From contig CM036620.1 of NCBI GenBank assembly GCA_020746105.1, forward strand, positions 25,628,604 through 25,692,603: a DNA stretch of 64,000 nucleotides. Direction: 5' to 3'. The stretch is from Trogon surrucura (taxonomy: Eukaryota; Chordata; Aves; Trogoniformes; Trogonidae). A program made the translations under genes and the position numbers. Of the stretch, positions 58,601 to 64,000 are shown piece after piece (positions within the stretch are counted from its first letter, which is position 1; every line of letters starts with the position of its first letter). The notes below the pieces were generated by a model. The model was not told the DNA's origin and did not search any database. It saw only the letters and a program-made list of their open reading frames with translations.

Positions 58601-60654
58601 AGTACTTTTACGTCCTTGGAAACGTGCAGGGCTTGGCTTTGCTTTGCTGCCTCCCAGCCAAGGAGGTCCTCTTGTCTTACCAGCAGTAACTTAAAGATCC
58701 GAATTTCTTACGAACTGTCCAATCTGATCTTAGGACTTGACTTTTCTCATCTTCCTGCCTCCACTTCTCTTCAGCTAATGATAGGGGTTTTTCGTCTTTG
58801 CACAACACTGGGGAAAAAACCACAATCTTGGAAAACTACTACTCATCCTTGCTATAAAAGTAGTTAAAGAACTTGCTGTATTAACATGCACAAAGTGAAA
58901 CCAGATTGCATCCTCTCCTGAGACCTTGGGGAGAAGGAGATACTAGGGCTTTATCACAGGAACACTGAGTCTTCATCTGGGCTAATTGAACTGTCACAGG
59001 CAGCGCATCCGTTACGATGGTCAGATACGTCTCCATTGTGAAATCCACGACTGACAATGCAGCTTTCTCTGGAGAAAATCCTGGCCTCGCTGCAAGGCCT
59101 TTGACTTCGGAGGCGGGGGTGGGGAGGAGAGAAGGTTAAAAAAAAAGGGAGAAAGCAGAGGAGGAAAAAACCACTAGGGCCTAATTGAAGTTAGAACTGA
59201 GCTTATTTTAGAGAATGTTTTCTTAACAGAGGGCTTCAACCCTCCGCCTCAGCATTTTGGATTAAATTACTGTTGGTAGAGATAAGCTCCATTAGGGCTG
59301 TCATTTCCAAAGGAGGCTTTTCCACGGCCATTACCCTCCCCTCCTCCCCCAAACCTCATGTACGATGATAAAAAACATTAATGGGGACCAGAGCAGGCCA
59401 TGAGGATGAACTTTTTATTACTATGCAAATGCAGGCAATATAGAAAATTAATATTTCATGCGTGCCTCTCTTCACGAGGTGTGCTTCAATTACAGGCTCG
59501 CGGTCCCTTGGCCGGGTGGCTGGCTGGGAGGGCTGCTGTCATAAGCGAGGTCCTGAAGTTACTTTCATTTCTTGCTGGCTGTTATCTGGGGGCCAGGCAG
59601 GGGACTCGCCTGGTGTGTGGAACGGGCTGCCCTGGGGGTTCTCTTAGAGTTGCCATGAGAGGAACGGAGCATCTGGGTGTGCTCAGCACTGCGAGTGCTG
59701 CTTTCCTAGCCTGAAACGCTGTACTGCGCATTCTTCCCCAGAAGTCAGCTTGGGAAGCAACAATTACAGGAGCAGTTGTAATACTTCTCTCTGCACTTCC
59801 CTAGCAGGTAGCCAGCCATAGATGTACAGCCAAGGTATGAGTAGGACAAGCTGCCGACCAGCAGGATAACCCTGCTGTGTGCTTGTACAGCACTGAGTGA
59901 CTTGGTCAGGGCCGCAGTGCTGGGGTGCCCATGAGGGATTTGAGCAAAGAATAGGTCTGCTTGGCACAGGTGGAGATGCAAATTTCCTCTGGCTCCCTCA
60001 AGGGCACTGGCAATCCTTGCACCTGCCTTTGAGAGAAACAGCATGTGGTCCCTGAGCAGCCGCTGGTGGGCAGAGCGCTGACTGCATCCGCAGCCTGGCT
60101 CGCTGTGGTCCATTAGGCTGGGACTGGCAGTAGTCACGCTGCCCAAAAAGCCTCGCAAGCTTGGGAATACTAAGTTATGACTGGCTCCTGCCCCTCTTCT
60201 CTCTCCCTCAAGCGCTTTGTAAGGAGCAGCTGCAGTTTCACCTTAATTAAGCCTTGCAGCGTGCCTGGGAGGTAAGCAAATGATGCTGTACCATTTGTTG
60301 TCAAGCAGCCCAGCCAAAGTGACGTAGAACTCAGTAGCAAAGTTCAGGATGGATCTTGGGATTCAAGTGTTCACTTGCTTTTTTCTTTACCACGATTTTA
60401 GCGAATGCTTATCACAATATATACGCAAGGCTAAAAGTGTGAGTCAATGCATACCATAACCTGAGACCATGCTGGCAGCATTCTGCTGCAGATGCACTCA
60501 CCCAGAAGGAGTAAGAGCCTCTTAATGTGTTCAGAGCATTAATAAACTTAAAGTGGATGTGAAGAAAAGGTAAGAGAGTTGTGAATTAAATATCGATCCT
60601 GGTATTTCATTGTTGAATTGCAGACATTCAATTGCCCATGGATTATTCTGCCGT

Positions 60655-60770
60655 CAAATCATAGCAACTAGAGATGGAGAAGCCATACAATTATCCCATT
60701 CATCTCCTTGCCAATGGAATAGTGTTCCCCACAGTACATTCTCGTAGTGGTTGAAGCTGATTACTTAATT
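60655..60770 (-). repeat. L3/CR1-like ancient LINE 3' fragment
   Basis: ATCATAGCAACTAGAGATGG, CAATTATCCCATTCATCTCC, TTGCCAATGGAATAGTGTTC and CCCACAGTACATTCTCGTAG follow the order of an old CR1/L3-type repeat common in amniotes ('catagaactagagatggaaagg', 'atcatctagtccatctccctgccaatg', 'tgttccctacagtacattttctagtg'). Sequence after 60770 may continue it in more decayed form. Confidence 0.6.
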
Positions 60771-63700
60771 CCAATTACTGACAGTCTACTAATTGTTTAG
60801 GCTGTATTCCAATTTTTGTCAGCCCTCCCGTCATATTAACTCCTTATCTAGAGGTCTGCCCTGCCTTCTGGCTGGGCATCACGTGAATGGTTTTGAATAA
60901 GAACTTTTAAAATAGGCCAAGGTTTCCCCCTGTTTTTTTTCTTCACCTTGATTTCTGTCTCCATGTGTTCTTGATCCACCTGCACTTTATAAATGTAAAT
61001 GCCTTCAATGAATCATTTAAGCAGAGCAGACATGTGTCAGCGTTGCCCTGCCATGATTATTTTCCTTTCAGTGTGCCCTGGTCACTAGCCTCCAGTTGAT
61101 GGATCTCTGATTTTATATACTTCTAAACAAATTAAGTAAAAATATTTCTGCCAAAATATTGGCATCAGATTCACAACATTTATTTTCCCTGCCATTAGAG
61201 AATTATCCTCCAGCAATCCTTGTTTCCAGAAATTATTCGTGATGAAAAGGAAATAGTAACTTTCTCTGTTACTCGCTGGTAAACTCACACCTCAGCCCTT
61301 CACCATCTTCTCTCTCCTTAAAACTGCCCTGTTTTACCCTGGGCCATTTTGCTGTCAGGGAAAAATTATCTGCACACTAGCAAACATCAGAGGGCAATGG
61401 GCAGTCTTCTGACTTCCTGAATTCCTTTAAATCATTTATTTATTCACTTGTGCATTTTTTTGGCCAGCAAATGTGTGTGAGCGAGAGTTTCTTGATGGGA
61501 CTGGGCAGCCAGAAAAGTACCAGATGGAAAGGTTGGCAGAGACGGGGGTCATGGGAGAGCGAGGACGAGCCTGTGAAGTTTATTTAAAAAAGAAAGCGCT
61601 AGTGATGGAGCTGAAGGGTAAATGCTGGTGTGGGTCTGGGGAGAAGATGAAATGCTTGAAGGTGGATAAAAGGACTTTTCTTCTGCGTGCATATGTGCGC
61701 TGCAGAAACAAGTAGTGACAACAGCAGACTGGAAGGTTGCTCAGCATCCCTGAGTGGTGCTGGGCTGTGCCTGGCATTGCTGGGGGGACAGTGGGCACTG
61801 AGGGGCTGGGGGGCTGCCAGTGCTCGCGGATCTCAACTGTCCCTGGAGGTGATGTGGGTGTGGAAGAAAAGAGGCTTCATTTTGCCAGGTGAGTGCCCAG
61901 CACTCCCAGATGAAGTGACATCAGATAAATGACTGTCATTTTCAACTGCATCTCCGGCACTGAGTATTTTATGAAGGAAGATTTCCAGGCACAAAGAGAG
62001 GAATTTGGCTGTGACTGGGGATTGCAGCAAGAAAGAAGTAAGTCAGTGAAAGAAAGTCCACTTTTTAAAGAAGTTTACAAAAGACAATAATGTGAAAGCA
62101 AATCTATTAGACCTCCAGGCACATAAAATTAAAAAATTCTGCTCAGTAATGAGATGCCACAGAGATATGTCAAGCTTTCGGCCTGAGAGCTTATAAAATG
62201 TCTTAAAGTCTTGGCTTTGCTTTTACTTTGAACATCCCAGTTGAGTGCTGAGTGAAAGAATAGCTGGGGAGCAAGCAGGCTGAAAATGAGCCTGTGTGGC
62301 AGAGCTGCCTCTTTGAAGGTGCGTGGCCTTTCACCGCTACACAGCTTTATCGTCTGAGGCTTGCCAAGTTTTTAACCTGATAAAATTAACTAGGCAAAGG
62401 CAAAGGAAAGTGCACCAAGGGAAAATGTTACATCTGTCTGCAGTTTAAGCTGAGCCTCGAGTTCAAGTTACAAAGTGAAGTAAGGTTTACAGAAATTATT
62501 TTAATATTTCAGTAACTGCAATCAAGACTGTGGTTGCATTTACGACTGGCAGAGTAGAATAACCTACATGAAACATTATCTGTCATGAGGAATACAAAGT
62601 CTGAGACAGGGATGCTGTGTGTTAGCTCAGAGTGTAACATTAAAAGAGGCTACTATCTCCCATGATAGTTGCTTATGAAAGAAATGTATTGCCAGTTACT
62701 GTAGTCGTGCTATATAACCTCCAAAACAATTGCCACTATCACATCCAAACAATAGTTTGTGGATTTTTAATCTTCTGTTTGATGGTTCACGTGGCCATTC
62801 TTTCAAAATATGAATTGTGTCTCCATTAGAGATGACTATCTAAAACAAGAAATCATCCTGCTTCTTCCTGCTTGCCTTACATTGGTGTATAGTTTGTGGC
62901 ACATGCACTTGACTGCTCTCAAATCTCCATATATCCTGTATATTTCTATACCTTGTAGTATGACTCTGAACTGAAACGAAACGATGCTAAGATGATGCAG
63001 GTGATATGGCCCCCATGGGTTTCACACCTTAGGCAGTTATCTTTAGATATTTTTTTTGTTTGAATAGCACATGCTTTTACACTTACAGCTATGGCATTCC
63101 ATAATTAGGAATTGCTTTTATAGGATATTTTTAAAAAATCACTTATTTTCATTAATTTCCATGCCAGTTCTGATGTTAAGATTCATGTGTTTAAACACAT
63201 GAAAAAAATTACTGCATGGAAGGGTTCAGACATCTTTCAGTGTTCTCACAGGATGAGGTTGAATGGGCTGAGATTACAAGAAAAGAGATTCAGGTAGATC
63301 TCCTGAAAATATTTCACAGGGGAAGAATAATTATGTTCTGGGATAGTTGCCTGGAGAACTGGTAAAGTCTGCACTGAAGGGGATTAAAAACTCATTGGAT
63401 ATATGTCATAAACGTGATCTAAGTTGAGTGGATATTGCCTGTGGACTGAAGGGTGATGTCTGTTTTCAGTGATTTCCAAGAGTCAGGGAAGAACAACAGA
63501 GGGTCTTACACCAGTTACTACTGTCTGGCCTGGATTTAACTCTTTTTCTGGGCTGGTTATAGGATTAAAAGTCTGTAGGCCCTCAAAACAGTGCTGTACA
63601 CGTGGCAGTGCACTAGTCAGGAAATACAACGTAATTGTAAAGAAAGATCAACAACCTTATTCAGAATTAAGTGGAAAAGGGTACGATCCAAAGGGGACTA

Positions 63701-64000
63701 AGCTTTTGGCAAACAAATATAGCCAAGTTTAGCAAAGCAGAAGAGAATAAATCAGTGGCAAATGCCCTTCAGTTATTGTTTAAACTGTAATGCTTTTTTC
63801 TTTCAAGATTGCTTTCCACTTGAACCTTTAGCAGTTGAGAACAGAAATTCTAGGATCTTCTTCCCAAACAAATAACAGCTCTTGAAATTGGTTACAGGAT
63901 GGTGATGAATGACTGCAGAGACCTTGGCACGCCATTAACACTGGCAGATATAGGGTATCCTCCCAGATCACACAGTGTGGTTCACAACTTTTCTATCTGC
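60771..64000. other. non-coding stretch, no gene recognised
   Basis: The open frames are at most 87 codons, with no motif. A GC-richer patch lies at 61.7-61.9 kb. A perfect 22-base palindrome at 63182 is listed separately. Confidence 0.6.
63182..63203. repeat. perfect 22-bp palindrome centred on GTTTAAAC
   Basis: The core CATGTGTTTAAACACATG is its own reverse complement and extends two more bases on each side before a mismatch. It could extrude as a small cruciform or bind a dimeric protein. There is no gene context to judge by. Confidence 0.75.

Larger units (their letters stand above)
44531..60654. other. long non-coding stretch, no gene recognised
   Basis: In 16 kb I find no coding exon, RNA gene or long mobile element. 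Open frames reach 141 codons (55059-55484 plus) and 137 codons (59745-60158 minus) without known motifs. Simple repeats are listed separately. The stretches 47500-47880 and 58960-59560 look like conserved regulatory DNA: unique, repeat-free, with TAATTA-type and ATGCAAAT motifs. That is judgement only. Confidence 0.5.

Noticed and set aside
59745..60158. 137-codon minus-strand open frame with a Cys-rich C-terminus
   Set aside because: The Cys-rich end comes from repeated CAG/GCAA-type codons read in reverse. No family was recognised.
1..64000. Endogenous retrovirus or LTR element
   Set aside because: No gag/pol/env-like frames, primer-binding site or paired LTRs were recognised. The only reverse transcriptase is of the CR1 type.
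1..64000. CRISPR array or bacterial operon structure
   Set aside because: No regularly spaced repeats, Shine-Dalgarno-led gene runs or dense coding. All signals are of a vertebrate genome.

Overview
The window looks like bird nuclear DNA: AT-rich and without gaps, with no recognisable host protein-coding exon, no rRNA or functional tRNA gene and no CRISPR array. Two observations point to a bird, and probably a passerine. One is a long CR1 non-LTR retrotransposon with the avian 3' end of tandem ATTCTGTG units. The other is a SINE with a tRNA-Ile-like head joined to a CR1-type tail, an arrangement described for the passerine TguSINE1 family. The rest is eroded amniote-wide repeats (MIR-like, L3/CR1-like), simple repeats, and unique sequence of the kind found in an intron or gene desert. 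Several stretches look like conserved non-coding elements, but that cannot be shown from one sequence.

Layout. 1-26.9 kb: non-coding, with eroded MIR-like copies near 3.3, 7.8, 16.1 and 19.9 kb and candidate conserved blocks at 21.6-22.05 and 23.1-23.5 kb. 26.89-27.07 kb: tRNA-Ile/CR1 SINE on the minus strand. 27.1-33.3 kb: non-coding, with a CpG-rich patch and a 170-codon open frame at 31.2-31.7 kb. 33.3-36.6 kb: plus-strand, 5'-truncated CR1 carrying the end of ORF1 and a complete ORF2 (endonuclease plus reverse transcriptase). 36.6-64 kb: non-coding, with a MIR-like copy at 38.8 kb, a CR1 3' fragment at 44.4 kb, an L3/CR1-like relic at 60.7 kb, microsatellites and homopolymers, and candidate conserved blocks at 47.5 and 59 kb.

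The main result is in the CR1. ORF1 ends with GCT TTA AAC TAA, so the classic -1 frameshift heptamer T TTA AAC sits in the correct phase directly before the stop. The -1 frame is open from there through all of ORF2, with no ATG for 51 codons. The conserved first motif of the endonuclease (TNARS) is encoded before the first ATG. This suggests that ORF2 is made as an ORF1-ORF2 fusion by -1 ribosomal frameshifting, or starts at a non-AUG codon. The SINE tail, the intact CR1 and the 44.4 kb CR1 fragment share related 3' ends, which fits the SINE using CR1 reverse transcriptase for its spread.
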